Assembly: GCA_965223235.1 (NCBI GenBank)
Contig: CBDCVV010000022.1
Coordinates: 62,001-126,000, forward strand
Reading direction: 5' to 3'
DNA: 64,000 bases
DNA from: UBA2589 sp965223235
GTDB taxonomy: Bacteria; Gemmatimonadota; Gemmatimonadetes; Longimicrobiales; Gaopeijiaceae
Shown here piece after piece: positions 17,386 to 25,120 of this stretch. Every line of letters starts with the position of its first letter. Position 1 is the first letter of the stretch. The notes below the pieces were generated by a model, which saw nothing but the letters and a program-made list of their open reading frames with translations, searched no databases and was not told the origin of the DNA. The translations under genes and the position numbers were made by a program.

Positions 17386-17954
17386 TCGATGAACAGCGGT
17401 TTCGCATCGGCGATCGAGAACACTTCCCGGTCGTGATCCGAGAGTACGGATCCATGGTTCTCCAAGTGGCATCTGCGTATAGTGAAGATCAGGATCATGC
17501 GGAGGACCTCTTTCAGGACATTTGGGAGCATGTGTACCGTCGGTGTCGCACGTACGAGGGGCCTGGGACGTTGCGGGCATGGATCCATCGTATCGCCACC
17601 AACGTCTGTCGATCGGACTACCGGTCGCGCAGCAGCGATCGCCGCACGATCACTCGCTTCCGCGAGCGCCAGGATCCAACCGAGTCCACGTGGACCCCGC
17701 TCGATCCCTTAGCGTTCACCGAGCAACGAGAGCGGGCAGATCGGCTGCACAGGGCGATGGCGGAGCTTCCGGAGCGAGAGCTTCAAGTGCTGATCTTGCG
17801 TCGCTTCGACGGTCATTCGGCTGAAGAAGCCTCTAAAATAATGAAATGCGAAGCGTCGACGGTCCGCTCGTTGACGCGCAACGCAATTAACCGCCTTCGA
17901 GCGATGATGGAGGATCGGGACGATGACGTGTCCAGACGTCGATCGGCTGATTAG
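17382..17954 (+). CDS. ECF-family RNA polymerase sigma factor
   Basis: 190 residues from GTG 17382. Region 2 is visible in QDHAEDLFQDIWEHVYRR and the WIHRIATNVCRSDYR -10-binding block; region 4 in LPERELQVLILRRFDGHSAEEAS and STVRSLTRNAINRLRA. Spacer length is normal for ECF factors. It is translationally coupled upstream to the six-helix membrane protein and downstream (32-nt overlap) to a zinc-binding anti-sigma gene, the standard arrangement for membrane-controlled regulation. Its target may be its own operon; I cannot identify a promoter motif unambiguously. Confidence 0.92.
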   Translation: MIDEQRFRIGDREHFPVVIREYGSMVLQVASAYSEDQDHAEDLFQDIWEHVYRRCRTYEGPGTLRAWIHRIATNVCRSDYRSRSSDRRTITRFRERQDPTESTWTPLDPLAFTEQRERADRLHRAMAELPERELQVLILRRFDGHSAEEASKIMKCEASTVRSLTRNAINRLRAMMEDRDDDVSRRRSAD

Positions 17955-18333
17955 CCTCATCGAGGAGCCGGGAACCGACCTGGAGGCAGTAACGCATCTC
18001 CAGGAGTGCCCGGAGTGTCGGGAGTCCGTACAGCTCTTACGGATGTTCAACACTGCGGTCTCACCGAGTATCGATGTTCCGGATCAACTGGTCAGCAGCA
18101 CGATGCAGAGACTGACCAATGTGGACTCGTGGTCGAATGAAATCCGCCCACGGCAACTCATGACGTCGGCGATCCTCGGCACTATCACCGCCGGCATAAC
18201 CGTGCTCGCGACAGGCTCCATGGGCAACGGTTCCCCGCTAGAGCTTCTGCTCTTCTCGGTGGGGATGGGAGGCATTGCCATCGCCTACGAGATATGGAAT
18301 GCAAGGCGACAAACGTCGGTAACCGCCACCTGA
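17923..18333 (+). CDS. zinc-finger anti-sigma factor with two membrane helices
   Basis: 136 residues. The N-terminal zinc anti-sigma motif is H25-LQE-C29-PE-C32 (Cys3 possibly the fourth ligand). Two hydrophobic helices follow (about 85-106 and 108-126; MTSAILGTITAGITVLA and LLLFSVGMGGIAIAYEI), giving a short membrane-anchored regulator with almost no periplasmic domain. It overlaps the sigma gene by 32 nt, so it should bind and hold that ECF factor. Release would need signal through the membrane segments or an upstream membrane protein. Confidence 0.85.
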   Translation: MTCPDVDRLISLIEEPGTDLEAVTHLQECPECRESVQLLRMFNTAVSPSIDVPDQLVSSTMQRLTNVDSWSNEIRPRQLMTSAILGTITAGITVLATGSMGNGSPLELLLFSVGMGGIAIAYEIWNARRQTSVTAT

Positions 18334-18383
18334 TCGAAAGCGATCGCGTGGGCGGCCTTCCACTTACGCCAAGTCGTCCACCC

Positions 18384-18620
18384 TCAAGACGCCCTCGCCC
18401 AGAGGTCGCCACTCAATGTGAGACTCAGCGCGACCCTGTCGACGACCTCCGGTCGGTCGTAGTAGCCGAGCTGGATCCGTTCCCGGATCAGTTCTAGCCG
18501 CCGCGATCGACCGAGTTCACCAGAAAGCCTCCTCGGCCGTTGGACAGCAACCTCTGCGATCGCGCCATTCCCGTAGCTTCGATCACCGCGCGCACCATAA
18601 CCTGACACTTGATCTTGCAT
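18384..18620 (-). CDS. flgM: FlgM-like anti-sigma-28 factor
   Basis: 78 residues. The C-terminal half (RRLELIRERIQLGYYDRPEVVDRVAL) has the FlgM pattern: a helix, then IxxGxY, then VAxxL, the part that wraps around sigma-28. The N-terminus is basic and likely disordered, as in FlgM. A strong ribosome site (GGGGAGGAG) sits just before ATG 18620. A FliA-type sigma factor lies 2.4 kb away at 21009, the probable partner. In flagellated bacteria FlgM is exported when the hook is complete; no flagellar genes are in this window. Confidence 0.75.
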   Translation of the reverse strand: MQDQVSGYGARGDRSYGNGAIAEVAVQRPRRLSGELGRSRRLELIRERIQLGYYDRPEVVDRVALSLTLSGDLWARAS

Positions 18621-18719
18621 ACGTCTCTCCTCCCCTTACATAGAGTGTCGGCCTGAGAACATCAGACTTTAGCCGGATCTAGTATCTTTTTCCGACCCAA
18701 GGACGAACCGGGAAGGCAT

Positions 18720-19340
18720 GTGACCGAGCCAAACAACGCAAGCGATCCGACTGAAGCCCTTTTCGCAGCCGCCGGGTGGCCACAGATCTTAGGTCGTGTG
18801 ATCGGTCGCATTTGCCATGACCTCAATGGCCGCATCCTGGCCATCGATGCGATCGCGCACCTCATGGGCCATGACGGCGTGTCCATATCCGACATTCACA
18901 AGGAGACCGAGAAACTTCAGCTCCTCTCGAAGCTCCTGAATCAGATGTCGATGCGCAGGCGTGGGGAGCCGACTCCACAGGTGCTGGGTGACCTCCTGCG
19001 GGCCGCGCACGATGTCCATGAAAAAGCGGCGGGGTACGACGCGATCACCCCGGAGATCTCGGTCGACGAGAACGCGCCCGCCGTGATCGGGAGAGAGGAT
19101 CGGTGCCTCCGCGGTGCGATCCTATTCCTCGACTTGGTGCAGGAGTCCCTAGGCGCGAAGACCGGACACGTCTCCGCCATGCGAGATGCCGATTTCGGCG
19201 TTCTTCGAGCGGACGTCGGCGAACGCATCGATCCATCCCCATGGAGAGCGCTCGACGAAGCGATGAGGCTCGACGGCGGCACAGTACAGCTGCAAGGGTC
19301 CGTAGCAGAGCTACGCCTTCCGATTCTGCCGAGGGAGTAA
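18720..19340 (+). CDS. ChpT-like histidine phosphotransferase or kinase-like protein
   Basis: 206 residues from a GTG at 18720 with GGAAGG upstream. The N-terminal helix carries GRICHDLNGRILAID, the H-box pattern of dimerising phosphotransfer helices (compare SRVCHDL in ChpT). The second half resembles a degenerate ATPase fold with no N, G1 or G2 box and therefore no obvious ATP site. Like ChpT it could shuttle phosphate between receivers. It lies 15 nt upstream of an NtrC-type activator, in the same transcription unit, so that receiver is the natural partner. Alternatively it is an inactive kinase that only binds the regulator. Confidence 0.65.
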   Translation: MTEPNNASDPTEALFAAAGWPQILGRVIGRICHDLNGRILAIDAIAHLMGHDGVSISDIHKETEKLQLLSKLLNQMSMRRRGEPTPQVLGDLLRAAHDVHEKAAGYDAITPEISVDENAPAVIGREDRCLRGAILFLDLVQESLGAKTGHVSAMRDADFGVLRADVGERIDPSPWRALDEAMRLDGGTVQLQGSVAELRLPILPRE

Positions 19341-19355
19341 GGGGAGGACCGCAAG

Positions 19356-20726
19356 ATGGCGACGATCCTTTGCGTCGACGATGAGGCTGCCTCTCTTCAG
19401 CTCTTAATCCATGCTTTGGAGGGAGCCGGCCACCGGACGACGGGGGTACACAACGTCCAGGCGGCTATGAACGTGCTCACGCGGGGGGGCATCGATCTCA
19501 TCATCTCCGACTACCTCATGCCGGAGACGACGGGCCTCGACTTTCTCTCCGAGATCGTAGCTGCCGAGATCGAGGTGCCGTTGATCATGGTGACGGGCCA
19601 TGCGTCGATCGAGCACGCGGTTGAGTCCATCAAGTCCGGAGCCATCGACTACATCACGAAGCCCTTTCGACCGGAACAGCTCGAGCTCGCGGTCGACCAG
19701 GCGCTCGAGTTCGCGAGACTGCGTCGAGAGAATGCCCAGCTGCGCGAAGAGGTGAAACAAGTCCGGACCCGGCGCGAGGTGGTTGGGAATTGCGAGCCCC
19801 TTCAGCGGATTATGGAGACAGTTCACCTCGTGGCTCCGACGCGAGCGTCCGTTCTCCTTCAAGGCGAATCGGGCACAGGGAAGGAGTTGTTGGCCCGCGC
19901 GGTGCACTCTGCGAGCGACCGGGCGGAGGGGCCGTTCATCTCGATCAACTGCGCGGCACTCCCGGAGCACCTGGTGGAGAGCACCCTCTTCGGACACGAG
20001 AAAGGAGCCTTCACAGGAGCGATAAAACAGGTGAAGGGTGCCTTCGAGCGAGCCGACAAGGGCACGCTCCTGCTCGATGAGATCGGCGAGATGCGGCTCG
20101 ATCTCCAGGCCAAGCTCCTTCGCGTTCTCCAGGAACAGGAGTTCGAGCGGGTAGGAGGAACGCAACCGATCCGGGTCGACGTCCGAGTGGTCGCCACGAC
20201 GAACCGCGATCTGGCGGAGGAGGTGCAAGCGGGCGCCTTCCGTGAGGACCTGTACTATCGACTCAACGTCGTCCCACTCTTGGTCCCCCCACTGCGAGAG
20301 AGAGTGGAGGACATCCCGCTCCTTCTCCAGCACTTCGCCGACCGATGCGCGGCCGAGAATGGTCGACCTGCCCCCCAGATCCTACCGGAGACTGTCGAGG
20401 CCCTCCAAGCGTACACGTGGCCAGGCAATATCCGAGAGATGGCCCACGCTGTGGAACGAGCGGTCATCTTGTCGCCTGACCATATCTTGAAGCCGGAGTC
20501 GTTCGAGCGGGCCCGCTTCGGTCTCACCCCCGCCCCGTCTCCTGTCGGAGACGACGGGCAAGCTCAACGCGGGAGCTCCCCTATCGAGACGTTGAATCTC
20601 GCCGAGGTCGAGCAAATCCTGATCGAGCGGGCCTTGAAGACGACCGGCGATAACCGAACGCGGGCCGCGGACCTCCTCGGAATCTCTGTTCGAACGCTGC
20701 GGAACAAGCTCAACAAGCCGTCGTAG
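19356..20726 (+). CDS. NtrC-family sigma-54-dependent response regulator
   Basis: 456 residues: receiver (about 1-115; VDDEAAS acidic pair, phospho-acceptor in IISDYLMPE, switch Thr in MVTGHAS, Lys in ITKPFRP), AAA+ domain (about 140-375; Walker A GESGTGKE, sigma-54 contact GAFTGA, Walker B LLLDEIGEM, R-finger region) and a Fis-type HTH at the C-terminus (DNRTRAADLLGISVRTLRNKL). It is complete. Ribosome site GGGGAGG precedes ATG 19356. Sigma-54 itself is not in the window. Paired with the ChpT-like protein immediately upstream. Confidence 0.95.
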   Translation: MATILCVDDEAASLQLLIHALEGAGHRTTGVHNVQAAMNVLTRGGIDLIISDYLMPETTGLDFLSEIVAAEIEVPLIMVTGHASIEHAVESIKSGAIDYITKPFRPEQLELAVDQALEFARLRRENAQLREEVKQVRTRREVVGNCEPLQRIMETVHLVAPTRASVLLQGESGTGKELLARAVHSASDRAEGPFISINCAALPEHLVESTLFGHEKGAFTGAIKQVKGAFERADKGTLLLDEIGEMRLDLQAKLLRVLQEQEFERVGGTQPIRVDVRVVATTNRDLAEEVQAGAFREDLYYRLNVVPLLVPPLRERVEDIPLLLQHFADRCAAENGRPAPQILPETVEALQAYTWPGNIREMAHAVERAVILSPDHILKPESFERARFGLTPAPSPVGDDGQAQRGSSPIETLNLAEVEQILIERALKTTGDNRTRAADLLGISVRTLRNKLNKPS

Positions 20727-20896
20727 ACCGAACGCGCCCCACATCCGGCAATACCTACCCGCCTCGCCCTACCCGGCAGATTCAGCCTAGCGAGCGCGGC
20801 AGAACCTTCCCCTTCGATCGCGAGCCGCGGCCCTACGCTATCGCCTCTTGGCTCCGACTTCACTTTCGTAAATCGCTGACTCACAGTGACTTGAGA

Positions 20897-20913
20897 GGCG
20901 CACATAGTGCGCC
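20897..20913. promoter_or_regulatory. hairpin in the intergenic region before fliA
   Basis: GGCGCAC at 20897-20903 and GTGCGCC at 20907-20913 form a 7-bp stem with a 3-nt loop. Imperfect pairing extends it to about 20890-20920 (ACTTG left, CAAGT right). No T tract follows. It could terminate the NtrC operon or act as a 5' structure or operator for the sigma gene at 21009. The remainder of 20727-21008 shows nothing else recognisable. Confidence 0.4.
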
Positions 20914-21008
20914 ACTCCAAGTGAATCAAGTTGGTACGAACCGTGCCTTTCTTCACGCCAGAATCGCTCGAATGAGCACACGATGGTGGATTTGGCGGAG
21001 AAACCGAG

Positions 21009-21764
21009 ATGGAAGCCACGACGACGAAGTGGGACAGCCCCGAGGCCGGTGAAGACATCGCCGCACGGAACGCGACCCTCGTACCGCACCTCCGGCTCGT
21101 GAAGCACGTCGCCAGCCAGGTGATGCGCTCGACGCCCGCCGATCTGGACTTCGACGACCTGGTGGGCGCGGGGACGATCGGGCTCATGCACGCTGCTGAC
21201 AGCTTCGATCCCAGCCGTGGCCTAGCGTTCTCCACCTTCGCGGCACCCCGCATCCGAGGTTCGATCCTCGACGACTTGCGGCGGCGCGACCATGCCTCTC
21301 GTTCTCAGAGGCGGAAACAGCGCAGTCTGGCCCGCACGCGCGAACAGCTTTCAAGCACACTGGAGCGGACCGCATCCGACATCGAGGTCGCGAAGGAACT
21401 CGACATCGACCTGAACACGCTCTGGCAGTGGGAGCGAGAGGGCGAACACACCGCGCGGCTCTCTCTGGCACAGCCGGTCGACCAGGAGGAAGGCCCGACC
21501 CTCGAGGAAACGATCCTAGGAGAAGACGGCCAAGACATCGAGCATCGGGTGAACGCGAAGCAGGAGATCCAGCTCATGCGCGACGCGATATTGGGGCTAA
21601 AGGAGCAAGAGAGGACGGTGCTCTCGCTCTACTACTTCGAGGAGTTGAAGCTCCACGAGATCGCCACCGTCCTCGGTGTCACAGAATCTCGGGTCTCTCA
21701 GATCCGCTCGAAGGCACTCGCGAGCTTACGTGGCTCCTTGAGCTACCTACGAGACGCCGCGTAG
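21009..21764 (+). CDS. fliA: sigma-28 (FliA/WhiG-type) RNA polymerase sigma factor
   Basis: 251 residues with the sigma-70 region 2 (LRLVKHVASQVMRS, DFDDLVGAGTIGLMHAADSFDPSRGLAFSTFAAPRIRGSILDDLR), region 3 (RTASDIEVAKELDID), and region 4 (LGLKEQERTVLSLYYFEELKLHEIATVLGVTESRVSQIRSKAL). The lack of region 1 and the DDLRxRD pattern mark it as a group 3 factor of the FliA/WhiG/SigD kind. A FlgM-like anti-sigma gene is at 18384. No flagellar structural genes are here, so it may run motility or another developmental output elsewhere. Confidence 0.92.
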   Translation: MEATTTKWDSPEAGEDIAARNATLVPHLRLVKHVASQVMRSTPADLDFDDLVGAGTIGLMHAADSFDPSRGLAFSTFAAPRIRGSILDDLRRRDHASRSQRRKQRSLARTREQLSSTLERTASDIEVAKELDIDLNTLWQWEREGEHTARLSLAQPVDQEEGPTLEETILGEDGQDIEHRVNAKQEIQLMRDAILGLKEQERTVLSLYYFEELKLHEIATVLGVTESRVSQIRSKALASLRGSLSYLRDAA

Positions 21765-21807
21765 ACCGCATGCTTTGCCTGGGGGGGCATTGGCGCGTGG
21801 TGGCAGC

Positions 21808-22182
21808 TCAGGGGCGGGCGGTCTCGATGGCGTGTACGAGCTCGGCGCGCCGGAAAGGCTTCGCGAGCAGTGCGGCGGGTCGATTCGCACCAGCGAGTCG
21901 ACGGGCCAAGTCGTCGCCGAAACCGGTCATGAAGACGATCGGCATCTCCGGCGCCTTCTCCCAAATCTGCTCGGCGAGTTCCAGTCCATCCATCGCGGGC
22001 ATCGAGAAGTCCGTTATGACCAACTGGAAGGTAGCCGGGGCGGCCAGCACCGCCTCGAGGGCGCTCACGGGATCAGGGTGCCTCTGCACAGAGTACCCCA
22101 TCGTCTCCAGGTACAACGCTGTGACCTCCAAGACACTGGGCTGGTCGTCGACCACGAGCACAGGTCGGGCGTCGGAAGTCAT
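21808..22182 (-). CDS. single-domain response regulator (CheY-like)
   Basis: 124 residues, one receiver domain with the acidic pair VVDDQPS, phospho-acceptor Asp in VITDFSMPAMDG, switch Thr in FMTGFGDD and Lys in LLAKPFRR. No output domain. It lies opposite to the HPt-kinase pair at 22.3-25.1 kb and shares an intergenic region with it, so phosphorelay exchange is plausible. A small inverted repeat (AACCT/AGGTT at 22194-22205) sits just upstream of its start. Confidence 0.9.
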   Translation of the reverse strand: MTSDARPVLVVDDQPSVLEVTALYLETMGYSVQRHPDPVSALEAVLAAPATFQLVITDFSMPAMDGLELAEQIWEKAPEMPIVFMTGFGDDLARRLAGANRPAALLAKPFRRAELVHAIETARP

Positions 22183-22335
22183 GGAGCAGCTAGAACCTCA
22201 AGGTTTAAATAGTTTCAGCTTCGTGCAATCAACATACGCCCTTTTCCCGATCGCTCAAGATCCACTGCGGAAGTCGCCGACTCAAGCATTACGTTCGGCC
22301 CTGCGCGCACTCTCCGTGTCTGGGGTGCAGCTGCG

Positions 22336-22728
22336 GTGACCTGCCCGCCGACCGCCCGAATCACGCCGGCGTCGTCCCTGGTGGGCCTCGACTACGGTGA
22401 GCTCCTGGCTCGCGTGAGCGATGACGTGCCAGTCGTCGGCGAGCTCTTGGAAGCGTTCCAAACCGATCTACCGAAGCTGGAAGCGGCATTCGCGCAGGCA
22501 TTGGAAGCAGCAGATGCCGAGCGTCTCCGCGCCCTCGCCCACCGCCTCAAGGGCTCGGCGCAGGTCTTCTCTGCCCATCGGTTGCGCGCCCGAGCCGAAT
22601 GGGCGGAGATGATGTGGAGTAGCGGCCAACTCGATGAGGCACTCCACCTGGTGCACGAGTTGGTGGACCTTTCTCGGATGCTGGTGGTCGAGATCGAGCA
22701 GGCGCTAAACGAAGGGAGCGTGACATGA
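22336..22728 (+). CDS. HPt phosphotransfer protein
   Basis: 130 residues. The histidine phosphotransfer motif AHRLKGSAQ lies near residue 70 in a four-helix pattern (helices with LLEAFQTDLPKLEAAFAQAL before it, LRARAEWAEMM after it). A standalone HPt usually accepts phosphate from a hybrid kinase receiver and passes it to another receiver. Its stop codon overlaps the next gene, a three-receiver hybrid kinase, by 4 nt (ATGA), which strongly suggests a stoichiometric pair. The GTG start at 22336 is taken; an internal start is possible. Confidence 0.85.
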   Translation: MTCPPTARITPASSLVGLDYGELLARVSDDVPVVGELLEAFQTDLPKLEAAFAQALEAADAERLRALAHRLKGSAQVFSAHRLRARAEWAEMMWSSGQLDEALHLVHELVDLSRMLVVEIEQALNEGSVT

Positions 22729-25085
22729 CTCCCGCCCGTGTTATCGTCGTCAACGACGATCGTGCCCAGCTCCGGACCGTATCGCTCCACCTCGCCTCCG
22801 CAGGCCACGAGGTGCTGCCCTATACGGACACGAGCGCGGTCATCCGAGCCATCTCACGGGGAGCCGATGTCGACGCCTTCGTGATCGATCTCCACATGCC
22901 CGGCATCGACGGGTGGAAGATGTGCCGCCTCCTGCGGTCGCCTCGTTTTCCGGATTTCAACCGAGTACCCATCATCATGGTCTCGGCCACCTTCTCCGGC
23001 GACGACGACGACATCGCTGCCGTGACGGCTTCGCTCGGTGCCGACGCGCTTTTGGGGGCGCCCTTCACTCGCGACGACCTTCTGCGGACGCTCGACGAGG
23101 TGCGAGGGACCGTTTCGCCCGCCCTCTCGCACGTCCTCATTGTCGATGACGACGCAGGGGCCGGCGGTTCGCTAGCCGACATCTTCTCCGCCAACGGTAT
23201 GACGACCCAGCAGGCGGATAGTATCGCCGCCGCCTCGAAGGCGTGGTCAGAGTCGCCCCCGGACATCGCGGTGATGAACTTCCACCTGCCGGACGGGACC
23301 TCGGAACAGCTCGTTCGAGAGTACTGCCGACCGAACGACCGAACGGTCGTGATCATGATGACCGGAGAGGACGATCCACCTCTCCCCCTGCGACTGCTGG
23401 GCATGGGTGTCGACAGCTTCGCGCGAAAGCCGGTCTACCCTGGGATCATCACAGAGTTGGCCGCGCGGGCTCAACGCGAGCGGGCGCTCCTCCGGGTGGA
23501 AGCGCTCCTCGAGACCCGCACGGACGAGTTGAGGCGCGAACGAGAACGGTATGAAGCGCTCTTCCGAGCGATCCCGGACCCGGTCCTCACACTTTCTTCA
23601 GATGACGTCGTCACTGGGTGCAACGATGAAGCATCCCGCTTCTGGGGCACAAGCTGCCGCAACCTAGTGGGACGCCCCTTCACCGAAATCGTCCCCTCAG
23701 CTTCCGCCGGCGCAATCAACGAGGCCCTCGAGGGTGTCCGCCTCCGCGGGCGGGGTCAGTTCGACATCATACTCGACTTGCCGGGCGGCGAGGTTCGTGC
23801 TGAAATCGTCGCCCGCACCGACGATGCGGCCGTTGGAGGTGGGGTGATCCTCCTCTTCCGCGACATCACGGAACGGATCGAGGCTGAAGACGAGCGCCTC
23901 CGCTTAAATGAACAGTCCTATCACTCCCAGCGCCTCGAAAGCCTCGGTGTCCTCGCGGGAGGCGTCGCGCACGACTTTAACAATCTGCTCACAGGAGTCC
24001 TCGGTAACGCTGGGCTCGCGCTGGAGCACGTCGAACCGGACACTCCGATCCACGCTCATCTGACCCGCATCGAGACCGCGGCGCTCCGCGCGGCGGACCT
24101 CACGAGTCAGATCTTGACGTTCAGCGGGAGGAACGAGCCCGATCTCCAGCCACAGTGCCTGTCCCATTTGGTCTCCGAAATGGCCGTACTTCTGAAGCCG
24201 GCGACGTCGGCCCGCGCAGTGCTTGATCTGCGTCCCGACCCGTCGCTCCCCTCGATCCAGGGCGACCGCAACCTTCTCGGTCAGGTCGTCATGAATCTGA
24301 TCATGAACGCGTCGGACGCGCTCGGAGACGAGGGAGGGCGTATTGAAGTACGGCTCGACGAACGAACGCTCAACCGACGCGAAGCCCGCTCCTTCTATCT
24401 GGGCGAGGTCGCCGACGAGGGGCGTTGGGTCTTCCTCACCGTCAGAGACGATGGTTGTGGCATGGACGAGCACGTTCGACGGCAGATGTTCGACCCGTTC
24501 TTTACCACAAAGGGGGAAAGCCACGGGCTCGGTCTCGCCGCGACACTCGGGATTATTCGGACCCACGGCGGGATCATCGCAGTCGACAGCACACCTGGCC
24601 GGGGAACCACGATTCGGGTGGGCTTTCCCTCGAGCGGTGTGTCGAGTCGATCGACGGCCTCCACGCGTGTCGGCAAACGCCTACCGACCCGCGGCGGGCG
24701 AGTCCTGATTGTCGACGACGACCCGGCGATCTCCGAGCTGGCGGCTGCATCCCTCTCCAGAGACGGATTCGCCCCTCTAACGGCGGCCACGGGAGCCGAA
24801 GCGATCCGAGAGGTCGGATCGGTCGACGGAATCGAGTTGGTGGTGCTGGATTTGACCATGCCAGACATGACCGGACTCGAGGTGCTGAAGGAGATTCGCA
24901 CGATGAGTTCGACTCTTCCCGTGCTCCTCTCGTCGGGTTACTCGCCAGACGCCGTCCCCTCGCAGACGCTGGCGGAACCGAGCACCGACTTCTTGGCCAA
25001 GCCGTACACGCTGGCAGAACTCAGAGAGGCAGTCACAGACCTCTTGGACGAGGCTTCGGAGAGTCGGATTCGGGCTGGGGTGTAG
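22725..25085 (+). CDS. hybrid histidine kinase REC-REC-PAS-HisKA-HATPase-REC
   Basis: 786 residues, no membrane helix. Receiver 1 (about 5-125) has VNDDRA and the phospho-acceptor in VIDLHMPGIDG. Receiver 2 (about 138-250) has VDDDAG but the phospho-acceptor is replaced by Asn185 in AVMNFHLPDG, so it should not be phosphorylated. A PAS domain (about 270-385), His416 in LAGGVAHDFNNLL, N box (NLIMNASDAL), DDGCGM and SHGLGLAATLG boxes follow; receiver 3 (about 660-775) has a normal VLDLTMPDMTG acceptor. Overlaps the HPt gene upstream by 4 nt. Soluble, so input is cytoplasmic or via receiver 1. Confidence 0.92.
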   Translation: MTPARVIVVNDDRAQLRTVSLHLASAGHEVLPYTDTSAVIRAISRGADVDAFVIDLHMPGIDGWKMCRLLRSPRFPDFNRVPIIMVSATFSGDDDDIAAVTASLGADALLGAPFTRDDLLRTLDEVRGTVSPALSHVLIVDDDAGAGGSLADIFSANGMTTQQADSIAAASKAWSESPPDIAVMNFHLPDGTSEQLVREYCRPNDRTVVIMMTGEDDPPLPLRLLGMGVDSFARKPVYPGIITELAARAQRERALLRVEALLETRTDELRRERERYEALFRAIPDPVLTLSSDDVVTGCNDEASRFWGTSCRNLVGRPFTEIVPSASAGAINEALEGVRLRGRGQFDIILDLPGGEVRAEIVARTDDAAVGGGVILLFRDITERIEAEDERLRLNEQSYHSQRLESLGVLAGGVAHDFNNLLTGVLGNAGLALEHVEPDTPIHAHLTRIETAALRAADLTSQILTFSGRNEPDLQPQCLSHLVSEMAVLLKPATSARAVLDLRPDPSLPSIQGDRNLLGQVVMNLIMNASDALGDEGGRIEVRLDERTLNRREARSFYLGEVADEGRWVFLTVRDDGCGMDEHVRRQMFDPFFTTKGESHGLGLAATLGIIRTHGGIIAVDSTPGRGTTIRVGFPSSGVSSRSTASTRVGKRLPTRGGRVLIVDDDPAISELAAASLSRDGFAPLTAATGAEAIREVGSVDGIELVVLDLTMPDMTGLEVLKEIRTMSSTLPVLLSSGYSPDAVPSQTLAEPSTDFLAKPYTLAELREAVTDLLDEASESRIRAGV

Positions 25086-25120
25086 CTCCGCCAGTGGGTT
25101 CGGCTAGGACAGCGGCACGC

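Noticed and set aside
18294..18497. Small plus-strand frame after the anti-sigma gene
   Set aside because: Antisense to the FlgM-like gene, no ribosome binding site, low-complexity translation.
20727..21008. Possible tRNA or small RNA
   Set aside because: Only a short hairpin was visible; no T-loop (GTTCGA) or acceptor-stem pairing was found.
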